Shown piece after piece: positions 25,623 to 37,960 of a stretch of 60,000 bases of DNA; the first letter of the stretch is position 1; every line of letters begins with the position of its first letter. Position numbers and translations under genes: made by a program. The notes under the pieces were generated by a model. The model was given only the letters and a program-made list of their open reading frames with translations. It searched no databases and had not been told where the DNA came from. The DNA is taken from assembly GCA_964035545.1 (NCBI GenBank), contig OZ037769.1, forward strand, positions 3,009,001-3,069,000, read 5' to 3'. Source of the DNA: Bugula neritina. Its lineage: Eukaryota; Bryozoa; Gymnolaemata; Cheilostomatida; Bugulidae.

Positions 25623-28600
25623 ATGGGGGTGGCAGAAGAATGGGAAGAGATGGAGGAATACTCCCAGCAGGTAGACCTGATGAAGAGACAAATCTCCAGT
25701 CTCACAGAAGCTCTCTCCAAACTCAAAGCTTCTGGCAAGGCAACAGGTAAACCATCTTTGCTTAGACCGCAAGTATTACAATAACAGATCTACAGCTTCC
25801 CAGTGTATGGGTCAACAAAAAAATTTAATTTGAAATTTGTGTAAAGCCTGTTTTCACTACTTTGTCACCTTTATATAACCTATCATGTTATGTGTGACAT
25901 ATTAGACTCTGTCATAGATAGTATCAGCTCCACAGAGTACTTTTAGGTGGAAACCTTTTCTTTAAAGAATCTATTATAGGTTACCATTCAGTAGGAGTTC
26001 TTATTATCACGTGGGAATTTTCTCAAATGCATGAGTCATAAATGTTATATAGCTATTATTACTTTCACATGACAGCTAGGATGGCGCTATTGCATGGTTA
26101 CTACCGTGTTATATCTAAGATATATATGGTATACCATAATCGTAACATAACAGTAACCCTACTGTGGTGTACCTATACTACAATATCTAAATTATATGGT
26201 ATACCTTACTGTGGTAGACCTATACTATAATATCTAAGTTATATATAGTATACCTTACTGTGGTGTACCTATGCTGTATATGGTATAAGGTACATGGTAT
26301 ACTGTGCTATAGAACTGTTGGTACATGGTATTGTTACTCTCTCGTAAGCAATACAACATAGTATATATTATATGTTAGAAAGTTGTTAGTATTACATAAG
26401 ATCTATATTATTGTACTTTATCTCAAGAAAGCTGTATGTCAGAATGTGGCACAATTCACTCTGTCATTAGAATAGATTTACACACTTTCTATCTGTTCAC
26501 AGAAGCCGATTGTCAGTCGGAAGATTGTGGGCGGCCCATTGATTGGTACTGCAGGTACTGCAAACTATTCATCTGTACAAGGTTGGTGTCTGCCGATTGT
26601 CTCTGGCTAGTTTTACATCTTCCTTGTTAGAATAAATATTCATAGTGAAGATTTTGTTGAACATGATATTGTAGATTTGAGGTGCGTTTTAATCGTCAAG
26701 TTTACTTATACAAATCAATGGCAATAAGTTATACCATAAAGTAAGATTTATAAGTATTTTTAAATTCATGATATATGTATATGCAAAATAATTCTTTCCA
26801 AATATAATGTCATATTTATAAAAGCGAATTGAATTGAGTGAATGTTGTACCATGCAGGTGCTCCAAGAAACCATGTGGAAATGAAGAAAAGCATGATGTA
26901 CAAGACTTTGAAGAAATGTATGAAGTCTGTAAAGAGAAATACATCGAGTGGAAAGCTAGCAAAGAATTGGCAATGGGAACTCTTTCCAAGCAGGTAATAA
27001 AAAACAATTCTTTTCAAAGCCTGCAGTCTAGAGTCTCGACTATTGGATAATTTCACTCTTTTATTTTACTCTCCATATATCTCTCTTATAGTTATCAATA
27101 GTATAATTTAATATCAGAGCCCGTGGGTAACCTGTTTTTTATAAATCATAGTCTCAAATAACTTTAATGAAAAAGAATAAATTAGTAAAATGAAACTCAA
27201 AAAATGGCCTTTCAACTCTTACAATTGTCTTATAGAAGAAAAAGTTGCAAGAAGAAATTACCTTGGAAATCCAAAAGATGGCTAACGCATCGCCAGAACA
27301 ACTGGTGTCTTCAGAACTGACGAAAATAGTCACCGAGTTACCAGAAAAGCGAAAGCTTTTAGAAGACGTGACAACACAGATAGCTGAAGCGGGTTGCTCG
27401 CTCCAATCAGTTGATGTTGATTCTCTCAATCACCAAGAATTTATTCAAGTGTTCGGAGAGCTCAGTATGTTGTATGATATAATAGCTTCTATTCTTTGTA
27501 GTACTTGTGTTAAATATATGTAGAGTCTATATGAAGTTCTGCTTGGTTTTGGAAATGAGACTTCTGTATATCAAGCTTTAATATTATAATATTATATTAT
27601 TCTGTTGCATAAAATTAAATGAAATATTATGTGGCCATAGGTACCAGCTGCTATACCCTACCATGTTTATTGGTTTTGTCATTTTTTTTAAATTTAACTA
27701 CAAATGTTTCCATCATTAAAACTAAAATCACCACAGAATAAAGTTATCTAGCAAACTACTTGAGAGAGTTTTGTTTAATTTCATTTGTGAGATATCTCTA
27801 GCATTAGGTTAAGACTATATGTCATATATTTTAGGTGATCATTTGTTTGAAGCAACTGATTTATCGAAAATATCGTTGTCTGCTTCTTGTGACATCATCA
27901 CACCAAAGACTAGCTATGACATTGACATTACTCCTTCTGGCGACATACTACTCGCTGGAAATAGAGGATTTAATGTGTGCGATAAGAACGGAAATATTCT
28001 ACGGTCTGTCCCAAACAATAAAGGTGACTTCACAAGTATTCAGTATTACAAAGGGAGAATTTACACTCTGTTAAAAGAGCCAAAAGGAAGCAATAAAAGA
28101 TATGTCATCGTCTACTCTGCTAAAGATTGCAAGGAATGCTGCCAGTGGCAGCTGCCTGATTATGGATTCATCAGCATGTTGGCAGTCAGCAACGATAAGG
28201 TGTATGCTGTTGATAGCGACTCTAAAAAAGTAAAAATTTATTCACTATCCGGTAATCCACTAACTGACTTTTATCACTCTCGATTTAAAAACCCTGTGTA
28301 CATGAGTAAATGTGCTCCTGATGGTGTGCTGCTAGCTGATTGGTCAGCTGGTTTGGTGTATAAAATAGACTGTGCTACAGATAAAATAGCGTGGCAGTTT
28401 GAAGTTGAAAGTCCCCGTGGAGTTTACTGTGATCGTTCTGGTAATGTGTGGATCTGGTCTTCCAAGGAGAAAATGCTTGTTTTGAGATCAGCTGATGGTA
28501 AGCTATTCCAATAAGGGTAAAGCAATGCAGTGTGTGAGCTTGAATTATTTATTATTTTCCGTCTATGCTTGTTTTAACAATATTGCTTCATTGTGTTGTA

Positions 28601-29200
28601 CAAAATTACTAACTAACTTCCTCTATCTGAAATAACACCATAATTTTCCAAATAAAACTGTCACGAAAGAGCGGCTCAGCTTTCATGATCTTTTAAAGTG
28701 CTTTTTGCCAGGAGACATCACTTTGAGATTGGGTATCTAAATATATTCTTGTGCTAATATTAAATGCTTTTCTAATAATACTTTGACAAATTGCTTGCGT
28801 TAATAGCAGGTGTAATGAAAACTTCAAAGAAGAAGTGTTGTTTACTTTTATTTGATATATATGAAACGCATTATATTTCAGATAATAGTACAATGTTCAT
28901 CCGAATAATAAGCATGTTTGAATCATTACTGCTTATAATTACCATTTCAAGTTAAAACTAAAACTCAGAGCATTAAAGTTTAAGTTATCAACAGTGATTA
29001 ATAAAACACTGGTAATAGTAGGCGTAATGAGTGTTTCACATTTTGTAGGGAAACAAGTGAAGAGGTTTAAGCATGACAACATTGTTAGTGCAGGTATTGA
29101 GTATATCTGTGGCTTCTTCATTAGTGACGATCACTTATGGGGAGCAGCCTGTGGCAAGGGTGTTGTACGAGTTGACATGATAATCTCAAAGGATGGTTAA
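25623..29200 (+). CDS. B-box / NHL-like beta-propeller protein, plus-strand paralogue
   Basis: TRIM-related protein without a RING. Exons 25623-25746, 26503-26581, 26858-26993, 27236-27464, 27835-28497 and 29049-29200 give about 460 residues. It starts MGVAEEWEEMEEYSQQVDLM, an N-terminal helix likely to form a coiled coil. A B-box zinc finger is split over exons 2 and 3 (DCQSEDC, WYCRYC, LFICTRC, CGNEEKH). A helical linker follows in exon 4. Exons 5 and 6 form a propeller of NHL/SMP-30-like blades, for example NDKVYAVDSDSKKVKIYSLSG and ADGKQVKRF. The final blade ends DDHLWGAACGKGVVRVDM. A poly(A) signal is at 29225. Such proteins often act as scaffolds or RNA-binding regulators, but the specific function is unknown. 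Its paralogue lies at 37960-34485 on the other strand with the same exon plan. Confidence 0.88.
26125..26310 (+). repeat. Imperfect tandem repeat, about 60 bp unit
   Basis: In intron 1 of the plus-strand B-box/NHL gene. About three degenerate copies of a unit containing ggtataccttactgtggtg followed by acctatactataatatctaa. Confidence 0.65.
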
Positions 29201-29858
29201 CTCAGCTATGAGAGTTGGATGCTAAATAAATTTGACATGCGAACAGATTTGTTGCTTCAATTTAAATACCATAAATTGATTTAATTTAATTGGAGTTATT
29301 ATAAATATTTTCTTAGTGTATCAGAGAATGACATATTTACCAAAATGAATATAATATGTTTTCAATTCTTGTGCTCCTAATAATTCATATGTGTGTTGTA
29401 TCTACTTAAGTTTTTTAAAATGTTGAGTATTTTTATGATAGCTGCTAGAATAAATTAGTTTTCTACAAGCTAGATTTACATAATATAGATATGCTGGTAT
29501 GTCTTGAGTAGAAGTGATTACAAGTTTATATGTAAAAACTTCAAATTCTACAAAAAAAATCCATTAGAAAATATTATGATTTCGTTAACCAGGTAATGTC
29601 ATAATCAATAGTTTTATGTAAAGTCTACATTTTATGTGATATTGTTCATGCATGTATAATTATAGCTCATTTTAGCTCACGTATACTTCAGCTAATGTAT
29701 TATCATAACTCTTATATGAGCTGCCAGGTGGCTTCAAGTCACACTTATTAAATATGATTTAATGGAAACATTAGTTTCTTTCATATCAAGAAGGTGTTGG
29801 CCATGGCGCTTTGTTTTGTGTTGTCAAGGAGACAAACACTAAAATACTTGCTGCACAC

Positions 29859-29927
<69 letters not shown>
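29201..29927. other. 3' flank of B-box/NHL gene up to the Penelope element
   Basis: AT-rich, no gene. It ends in an (AT)n microsatellite at about 29860-29927 that directly abuts the Penelope-like element. A similar AT tract lies beyond the element's right end. Confidence 0.6.

Positions 29928-29930
<3 letters not shown>
29860..29930. repeat. (AT)n microsatellite, left flank of Penelope element
   Basis: About 70 bp of uninterrupted AT dinucleotides. Long YIYI open frames read here are artefacts of the repeat. Confidence 0.97.
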
Positions 29931-29936
<6 letters not shown>

Positions 29937-30343
29937 GTATACGAGAAACATTGTTGTTTTTTTACTTTATTAGGTAAAGTAATTACACTGATATTTCGGG
30001 TACCACTGTACCCATCTTCAGAGTAGCAATGAATGAAATTCAAAAATTATTATGTTACGTTAGACATTATGCATGACACAAAGAATAGAGAGTGACAGTT
30101 ATTGTAAATTATTGAAACTTAAAGGAGATAATCTTATTTTATATATTACGCAGGTCAAAAATTATACTGATTTTTTTTGCATAAAAAATAAATTAGAGTT
30201 GACAAAAAATAGATATCCAAATATAAAAACAGCAAGAATTAGTGAAACTATGTGAGAGTTGAGTATAGTGTGGAGCTATTGATATAGTTTTAGTGGTATG
30301 GAGTAATTTTGTTTATTGAGTTGCGGTTTTATTTGTTTAATGT
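29928..30343 (-). mobile_element. Inverted, 5'-truncated copy of the Penelope-like element's 3' end
   Basis: About 416 bp that is the near-perfect reverse complement of 32988-33404. It covers the last codons of the element's endonuclease frame, its 3' UTR and most of its terminal repeat. Together with the main copy it makes a large inverted repeat around the coding unit. This head-inverted arrangement is a known product of Penelope-like element insertion. Confidence 0.93.
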
Positions 30344-30494
30344 CTTGCTGATAATCTATGTTTTAGGCCGTCTGTTTATTCTCAGAATTAAGTTGCTATA
30401 TGTAACATGTAGCGCAAGGGTAACAACTTTGACCCTTAAGAACTACCTACCTGTTCTGTATCGCCATTGCATGACACAAGCGTTACATGTTAAC

Positions 30495-30678
30495 TGTGTC
30501 ATGCATAACGTCTAACGTAACATAATAATTTTTGAATTTCATTAATTGCTACTCTGAAGATGGGTACAGTGGTACCCGAAATATCAGTGTAATTACTTTA
30601 CCTAATAAAGTAAAAAAACAACAATGTTTCTCGTATACCTATTTATAATCAAATTACTAGCTCGTAAAGATATATTTA
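30495..30678 (+). repeat. 5' pseudo-LTR of Penelope-like element
   Basis: 184 bp repeated directly at 33252-33435 with very few differences. It includes a hairpin region (ctgaaga, gggtac/gtaccc stem, gaaa) and a purine-rich tract. The element's first ATG (30624) lies inside it. Confidence 0.93.
30554..30581 (+). ncRNA. Hammerhead-ribozyme-like core in pseudo-LTR
   Basis: CTGAAGA (30554-30560, fits CUGANGA), then a 6-bp hairpin GGGTAC-AGTG-GTACCC (30562-30577), then GAAA (30578-30581). This is the order and spacing of the hammerhead core and stem II. Hammerheads are known in Penelope-like terminal repeats. Stem III and stem I are weak by eye, so activity is uncertain. The same block occurs at 33311-33338 (+) and 29994-30021 (-). 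Confidence 0.5.
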
Positions 30679-33055
30679 AATTAATCGAAGAGAAACACGG
30701 GCGACAAATGAGATTATCAGCAAGACGTTACGAATCACTCAAGATTAAATCAACAAAGATCAAAGCTGACATAAAGTATATTCTAATTTGCAAAAGAGAA
30801 TCTTTATCTCCTACATTTTCTCAAGTGAAATTGTCTATTCCTGGTAAGAACTACAAATTAAAAGCTAAAATTTCGAAACTAATTATGGAACAAGAATTAA
30901 AGAACAAACACTACCAGAAAAAGAAGGTACAACAATCTATCACTGAAGTCAAGCAATATCTTCAAAAGAAATTAAGTTTACTTTTTTATCTAGTCCTTAT
31001 AAGTAGAATAACCTCTCGTATTTCAAAAGAACGCAAATTTATTCATTGCAAACATGACCGAAAAATTAAACAACTTCGAAACTGCATTCAAGACCCTAAA
31101 GCTCAAGAATTAGACACTATGAAAAGCCTACACAATTTCTCTTCAGTTCAACTTACAAATCAACAACAACAAGCTATTGCCAGAGGATTAGATGTACACA
31201 TTCCTACAAAAACCAACAATATTCATATTAAATCACAACTCGAATCTTTCTACCAACAAATTTCCTCAAATCAACATCAAGTATCTGAAGATAAGCTTGA
31301 AGTAATTAAAGGTAAACTCTTAGACACGTACTCCAAATTTATAAAGATTAAGATGCCAAAATATTTTGATGATGCTCTAAAGAAATTGAAAAATAATAAG
31401 GATATCTCATTAATTAAACAAGACAAAGGAAAAGGTACTGTTGTTATGAATAAGAAGGATTACATCAACAAATGTTTAGAAATACTAAATACACCAAAAT
31501 TTTCAATATGTTCCACAGATCCAACAAAAACTATTGAAAATCGAATACAATTAGAAGTACGTAGTATCAAAAAACATTTTTCTGACACCGACTATAAAAG
31601 GATATATCCAACAGGTTCAGCACCTGGGAAATTTTACGGGATGGCCAAAATACACAAACTCAAACAAGGAGATGGTATAGAGAAGCTACAAATGCGACCA
31701 ATAATTTCTAACATAGGCACTGCATCATACCAACTTGCGAAATACCTGGCCAAAATGCTAAAACCACTTAGTGAATCTGAAAGTAATATCGAATCAACCG
31801 ATAGTTTTCTTACATATATACGGCAACTTCATATTCCAGCAAACCATCAACTGATATATCATTTGATGTTGTTTCCCTCTTTACTTCTGTACCACTTGAC
31901 TACACGATTTCAGCAATCATAAATGATATTTATGAGAAACAACAAATCCAAACAACTATACCAAAGAAGAAAATGATAAACTTACTCAACCTTTGTACAA
32001 AACAAGTTCGCTTTACTTTCAACGACATCATTTATACACAGACGGATGGTGTTGCTATGGGATCTCCTCTAGGACCAATAATTGCGAATATATTCATGAC
32101 AAAACTAGAACAGAAAGTAATACCAAAGTTGAATTCAATGTCACCTTGGGTGAGATACATAGATGACACATTTGCAACAATAGACCCTGAATATATTAAC
32201 ACAACACTCAACACACTTAATAATTTTCATCCTAACATAAAATTTACTCACGAACTAGAAACCAATAAATCACTTTCTTTTCTGGATGTTACTGTTTTGC
32301 TACACAATAGCTCAGTGGAAACCACAGTATTCCGCAAACCAACACATAACGATACATACTTACATTGAAACTCTTTCTCACTAAAAACGTGGAAGCTAAG
32401 CACACTCAAGTCACTAGTATTAAGGGCTAATAAAATCTGTTCTACTCCAGCACTTAAGACCCAAGAACTAAACTATATTCGAAATGTTTTTGAACATAAA
32501 AATGGTTACCCTAAATATGTAATAGAGAAAACTATTAACAACATTGGTGACGGACTACTCAGTGAAAAAGACAACAGGAAACACATTTTACTTCAGCTGC
32601 CATATAAAGGAGTAACAGGAGAAAAACTAATCCGCTCCCTCAATAAATTAATTACAGACTCTTTTTCAAATGAACTCAATGCACGTATTTTATTTAAAGG
32701 AACCCCCTTAAGTTCACATTTTAATCTCAAAGATAAAACCAATAAAGAACACATTCACAACCTAGTCTACAAAATAACCTGCCCTGAAGCTACCTGCCAA
32801 CAAACATATGTAGGCGAAACCGGACGTCGCCTATCACACAGGATACATGAACACTGCAATGACATCAATTCCAAAATTTATCAACACATCTCTACCACCA
32901 ATCATGGAAACATATCAATAGACAATGTAACAGTTTTAAATCATTCATTTAAAGGAATCCACCATCGAAAAGTAGCCGAAGCTCTCTACATTAAACAAAT
33001 AAAACCGCAACTCAATAAACAAAATTACTCCATACCACTAAAACTATATCAATAG
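30624..33055 (+). pseudogene. Penelope-like retroelement polyprotein (reverse transcriptase + GIY-YIG endonuclease), broken
   Basis: Single intronless frame of a Penelope-like element. The N-terminal part is lysine-rich. RT motifs follow: LIKQDKGKGTVVM, GMAKIHK, QMRPIISN, SFDVVSLFT, TDGVAMGSPLGP, the catalytic RYIDDTF and SLSFLDV. The C-terminal GIY-YIG endonuclease shows VYKITCP, TYVGETGRRL and HRIHEH, ending at a stop at 33053. Two lesions break it: a frameshift shortly before 31838, where the RT continues in another frame, and an in-frame TGA at 32366-32368 between the RT core and thumb. The first ATG sits in the pseudo-LTR; a later one at 30709 is an alternative. Near-identical repeats at both ends suggest a fairly recent insertion. 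The copy is not autonomous as read. Confidence 0.93.
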
Positions 33056-33251
33056 CTCCACACTATACTCAACTCTCACATAGTTTCACTAATTCTTGCT
33101 GTTTTTATATTTGGATATCTATTTTTTTGTCAACTCTAATTTATTTTTTATGCAAAAAAAATCAGTATAATTTTTGACCTGCGTAATATATAAAATAAGA
33201 TTATCTCCTTTAAGTTTCAATAATTTACAATAACTGTCACTCTCTATTCTT

Positions 33252-33432
33252 TGTGTCATGCATAATGTCTAACGTAACATAATAATTTTTGAATTTCATT
33301 CATTGCTACTCTGAAGATGGGTACAGTGGTACCCGAAATATCAGTGTAATTACTTTACCTAATAAAGTAAAAAAACAACAATGTTTCTCGTATACCTATT
33401 TATAATCAAATTACTAGCTCGTAAAGATATAT

Positions 33433-33435
<3 letters not shown>
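33252..33435 (+). repeat. 3' pseudo-LTR of Penelope-like element
   Basis: Direct repeat partner of 30495-30678, with the same hammerhead-like block at 33311-33338. It runs straight into an AT microsatellite. Confidence 0.93.
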
Positions 33436-33562
<127 letters not shown>

Positions 33563-33565
33563 ATA

Positions 33566-33770
33566 CCAGGGCACAATGGGCCGTTTCTTTCATCATGAAA
33601 ATTTCATTATTCTGAAAGTTGTGAATGAGATAGAAACAACCAACTGATACCTATAATAGACAACTGGTGTAGCATTTAGACTAAACATTATTGAACTAGT
33701 AACTTTAAAAACAGACGAATGAGAGCAAAAAACTCAAAATTTGGCCCGTTGTGCCCTCGTTACCCCTATA
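33566..33770. mobile_element. Short MITE-like element with GGGCACAA ends
   Basis: Inverted ends agggcacaatgggcc (33568-33582) and ggcccgttgtgccct (33743-33757), with one mismatch, about 200 bp apart. TATATATA-type sequence lies on both outer sides. No coding frame. Probably a non-autonomous DNA transposon; the family is unknown. Confidence 0.55.
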
Positions 33771-34484
33771 TATCAAACTTTTGATCTCAAGCAATTACAA
33801 CTCAATAGTATAAGTGTGTGCATGGGCCAACTAGTAAATAAATTGAGGTTGTATGCTCAATTAGAAAGCATAGCAATCATGTTTATTAGCATTGTGAGAT
33901 AATTCAAATAAGAACAATAATTTTAACCGTACTTTTCAGTTAATTTTAATTCGGTGCTGCCTGGGCATAACTTATAGCACTCATAAATAACTACATACAT
34001 TAGAAAACAAGCAAAGATTATGTTGTATACAACACATCAGTCAAAACATTAAAAATAATATAACAGTTTATGGTGATCAGTACAATATGCTGTATAAGAA
34101 TGCAAAATCCTGAAAAAGACAGGTACAATTACATCACTTAATGTAATATTCTAAAACTCGATAAGGTAAAATAGAGTACACGCCAGCATCAAAATATTTT
34201 TTGAAAGTAAGAATTTTTAGTCAAACTACTAAATTTTCTGTAGTGATTACATTATGCTTATATATTTTCTGACTTAATCTTGTACTACTTACAACACTAA
34301 TGAAAATTTTGCACACTATTTTTTCAAACAAGGTAGGTAGCAACTGTTAAAAATATCAAAGAAACAAAATCTAGGACATCATAAATTGTAGCTTGAGAAA
34401 TTTCCACAGACTCCGTTATAAACCACAAGACTGAATTATACTTGTTTTATTAAATGTTGTGGTAGCTGTGTTCGTGAATTCTTC
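33771..34484. other. 3' flank of minus-strand B-box/NHL gene
   Basis: AT-rich non-coding sequence. A minus-strand AATAAA (plus-strand tttatt at 34446-34451) lies about 35 bp past the stop of the gene at 34485-37960. Nothing else is recognised. Confidence 0.5.
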
Positions 34485-37400
34485 TTATTTTGCAGGAGCC
34501 ACATTCATTTCTATTCTCATAACCCCTTTGCTGTATGCAGCCAACCATAACTCTCCTTCTGACATAGAGAATCCTGTTATGAAATCCACTCCTGTTTTCA
34601 GCAGCTCTGGGTGTGAGAAGCTTTTTGTCTGTTTACCTAAAATAAGACAATTCTACAAATAAAGGAAATTTCAATCATCTTTCTATATCCAAGTTCGACT
34701 TTAATAATTACAGCTATAGCTATAAGGTGCTCTAGGCTACAGTTAGCAATGCAGGAGTACATTACATACAAGAACCATTAACAGCTAACAGAATATTGCA
34801 AGCATATTTGTGTAATTACTGGCAGTATACTGCATGCATGTACATGTAAATACATGCAGTATAATGTCAGCCAAATCCTGACATTTGGTCATCTCTTACC
34901 GTCAGAAGATCGAAGCACCAGCTCTTTGGATTTTCTTGCCCACACCCATATGTTGCCGAGTTTGTCACAGAAGACTCCGCGTGGCTCATTAACCTTGAAC
35001 TCCCAGGCCAACTGGTCGTTAATGCAGTTAATCTTGTGAACCAGTCCGGTCTGCCAGTCTGTTACCAGGACGCCATCTGGTGGGCAGCTACTCATGTAAA
35101 TTGGGTCAATGAAGCCCGAGTGACAAAAATCGCTTATTGGTTTCCCGGTCAGTGAATAGACCTTCACCTTTTTAGCATCGCAGTCAACAACGTAAACCTT
35201 GTCATTGTTAACCGCAAGCATGCTGATGTATCCAAAGTCTGGCAGACCCCAGGAAGCCGACTCAGTGTAGTTTGGCATATCAAAAACCATGACTTTGCGC
35301 TTTTTACTATCTTTCGTATAGTCTTTGGCCAATGTATAGATTTTGCTTTTATAATATTGAACGGTTGTAATAGAAAACCCGTTAACTTTTACTGATCTTA
35401 AAATTTTTCCATTCTTATCACAAATGTCAAATCCATCTTTTTTCCCAATAAGTATCTGGCCGGATGGAATGACATCTAAATCATAGCATTTCTTGTCTGA
35501 GATAACTTCACATTTCTCACCAAGTGTGATCCGGTCCAGGTCCGTAACAGCAAACACATATCCATCTGCATTATAACAAATAACATGCAATAGCTATTGA
35601 AAACCTGTCTCAGCTGCCCATTAATTAACCTGTTGTGTGTGGGTTTGGATTATCTCTACTGCCATCACACACAAAATATATTGAAAGTGAAAGTTTCATT
35701 ATAGCAAGAATGCCTTTAGTGTTTTATTTCATTGTTTAAGTCAATTTTGTTTTACAGAAAACAGGCTGTGAGCGTCTCCCAGTCACGTTAAAACAACAGA
35801 GATGTGGAGTGAACAGCAGATTATACAGTCAACAGAATAACGGTTTACAGTTTTGTCAAATGTAAGAAAATTTTGTAAGAAATACTAAGTATTAATTTTT
35901 TATTTATTTACTCAGTCATGCTTTCACAATAAAATAACTAGCTGAGCATAGCAGCTAATTTATAATTCTAAACATGCTAATATCTTGCTGATAAATTTAA
36001 CAACCCTTTTCTATTCAAGTACCAATACTTGTGAAACTTTTCATTCAATTACTGTTATTATAGCTTATTCTCGCAAAGGTTTTTTTACATAGCAATATAA
36101 AAATATGTTATATTATGTAAACATTTTATAATAAGATATATGCAGTAACGTATTGTATATGCATAATCTAGTATATTGCTGATATAAAACTTCTTATATG
36201 CACATATATAATATAAATATATAACATATTACATGCATATAATATATTACAGATATCAAATATAATGTAGTTTTATAATATATCACAAATATATAATAAT
36301 TATAATATAATATAGTGTAGTTATATCATCTAATATAATATGTTACAGATATATAATATACTATAGTTGCATATTATAGTATATTTATAACACATAATAT
36401 ATTATAAATATATAATATATTTGTATTATAGAGTACAGAAGTGTAATATAATACAATATAGTTGCATAATATATTACGCATATATATAACATAAAATAGT
36501 TGTATATTATAACATATTTATAGCATATAGTATAATAGAAATATATAATATAGTTGTATTATAGATTATAGATGTGTAATATGATATAATATAATTGCAT
36601 AATAGATTAAATATATAATATAAAATAGTTATATATTATAATATACATATTTGTAGCATATAACATAATATATTATAAATATATAATATAATATAGTTGT
36701 ATTATAGATTCCATTAACTGCAGCCACTTACCAAAATCAATTTTCTCAAACACCGTTATGAACTCCTGTTGACTCATAGACTTTATATCAACAGACTGGA
36801 AAGCTTTAGCTTCATTCAGCTGCTTGCTGATGTCCTGAAGCAGCTGCTGCTTTCTTGCTAAGTCAGCAGAGATCTTGATAATCTCAGGTGAGACAAGTTG
36901 CTCTGGAGTAGCACCTGACACTCTCTTAATGTCAGACGCCAGCTCTTCCTGCAGCTTCTTTTGCTGATCACATAACAACATACGCATCACGATGCTGTAT
37001 ACATTTCAAGCAGAGGCTTTTTTAATTTAAGTTTGATTGTTGTAAAAAATATCCGCTGGTGGTATGTTTTGCTGCCGCATATATGCAAGCCCTGATGTGA
37101 TCAAATATTTCTAATTTCATTTCACTGAATTTACAGTTATACTGTAAACTATAAAAAATCTAACACATACAGCAATGTTGACATATTCATTGCAAAGACA
37201 CCTTGAAAAAGTAACAACAAGTAACATATACCTGCTGAGTGAGCCCATCGACGGCGGAGGTTTTGCCGTCTAAGTATTCCTTGTACTTATTAGTACACAG
37301 CTTGTACATCTCTTCAAAGTCTTCAGAGTGATGTTGAGCTTCATCTCCACATGGCTTTTTAGAGCATCTAAAAAAACGAAAATATTTATATATGTAAGTT

Positions 37401-37960
37401 TATAATAAAATATTTAATCTGGACGTTCGATTTATAACATAACTGATGGAAAACACGTGGATATTGTGTATTAGAATCTATACAGCTATCGTGAATTTAC
37501 TTTATTTGACAAAAATTTTAACCTCTTTAAGTTTCATCATAATATATATAGTTCACCTTGTGCAGATAAATTTTCTACAATATCGGCAATACCAGTCAAT
37601 GGATCTGTTACACCCATCTGTTTGACAATCATCACCTACAACAGGCTAAACTGTATGTCTCACTTGACACAGTCATACAAAATTAATCTATATAAGCCTA
37701 CAATATATTTATGAGTATTAATATGTTATCTATATGAGTATTAATATACATAGACCTACAATATATCATAATTCATACACATCGAATGCTGAGTTTAGAC
37801 TAAAAACATTGAAATACTCACTGCTGCTACTGCCGCCTTTTGCTTTATTAGTTGTCATTTTGCTGAGCGCTTCAGTCAGACTTGAAACTTGTCTTTTTAA
37901 CTGACCCATTTGTTCAGAATTCTTCTGCTCAATCTCCTCCCATTCTTCAGCCACACCCAT
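34485..37960 (-). CDS. B-box / NHL-like beta-propeller protein, minus-strand paralogue
   Basis: Paralogue of the gene at 25623-29200. Exons on the minus strand: 37960-37822, 37635-37557, 37367-37232, 36963-36732, 35565-34900 and 34636-34485, about 467 residues. Exons 2, 3 and 6 have exactly the same lengths as in the paralogue (79, 136 and 152 nt), and all intron phases agree. It begins MGVAEEWEEIEQKNSEQM. The B-box reads DCQTDGC, DWYCRYC, FICTRC and CGDEAQHH. The helical linker carries GATPEQLVSPE, where the paralogue has NASPEQLVSSE. The propeller includes NDKVYVVDCDAKKVKVYSLTG and PRGVFCDKLGNIWVW. No RING is present. Function is unknown beyond the family role of B-box/NHL scaffolds. Confidence 0.88.
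36110..36712. repeat. AT-rich tandem region in intron 4
   Basis: About 600 bp of degenerate ataatatagttgtattata-type repeats, with an apparent higher-order unit of roughly 100-130 bp. It stops about 20 bp before the 3' border of the minus-strand exon at 36732. Confidence 0.75.

Noticed and set aside
29786-30043. YIYIYI open frame on the minus strand
   Set aside because: Translation of the AT microsatellite. The same applies to 33381-33647 (+) and 33414-33596 (-).
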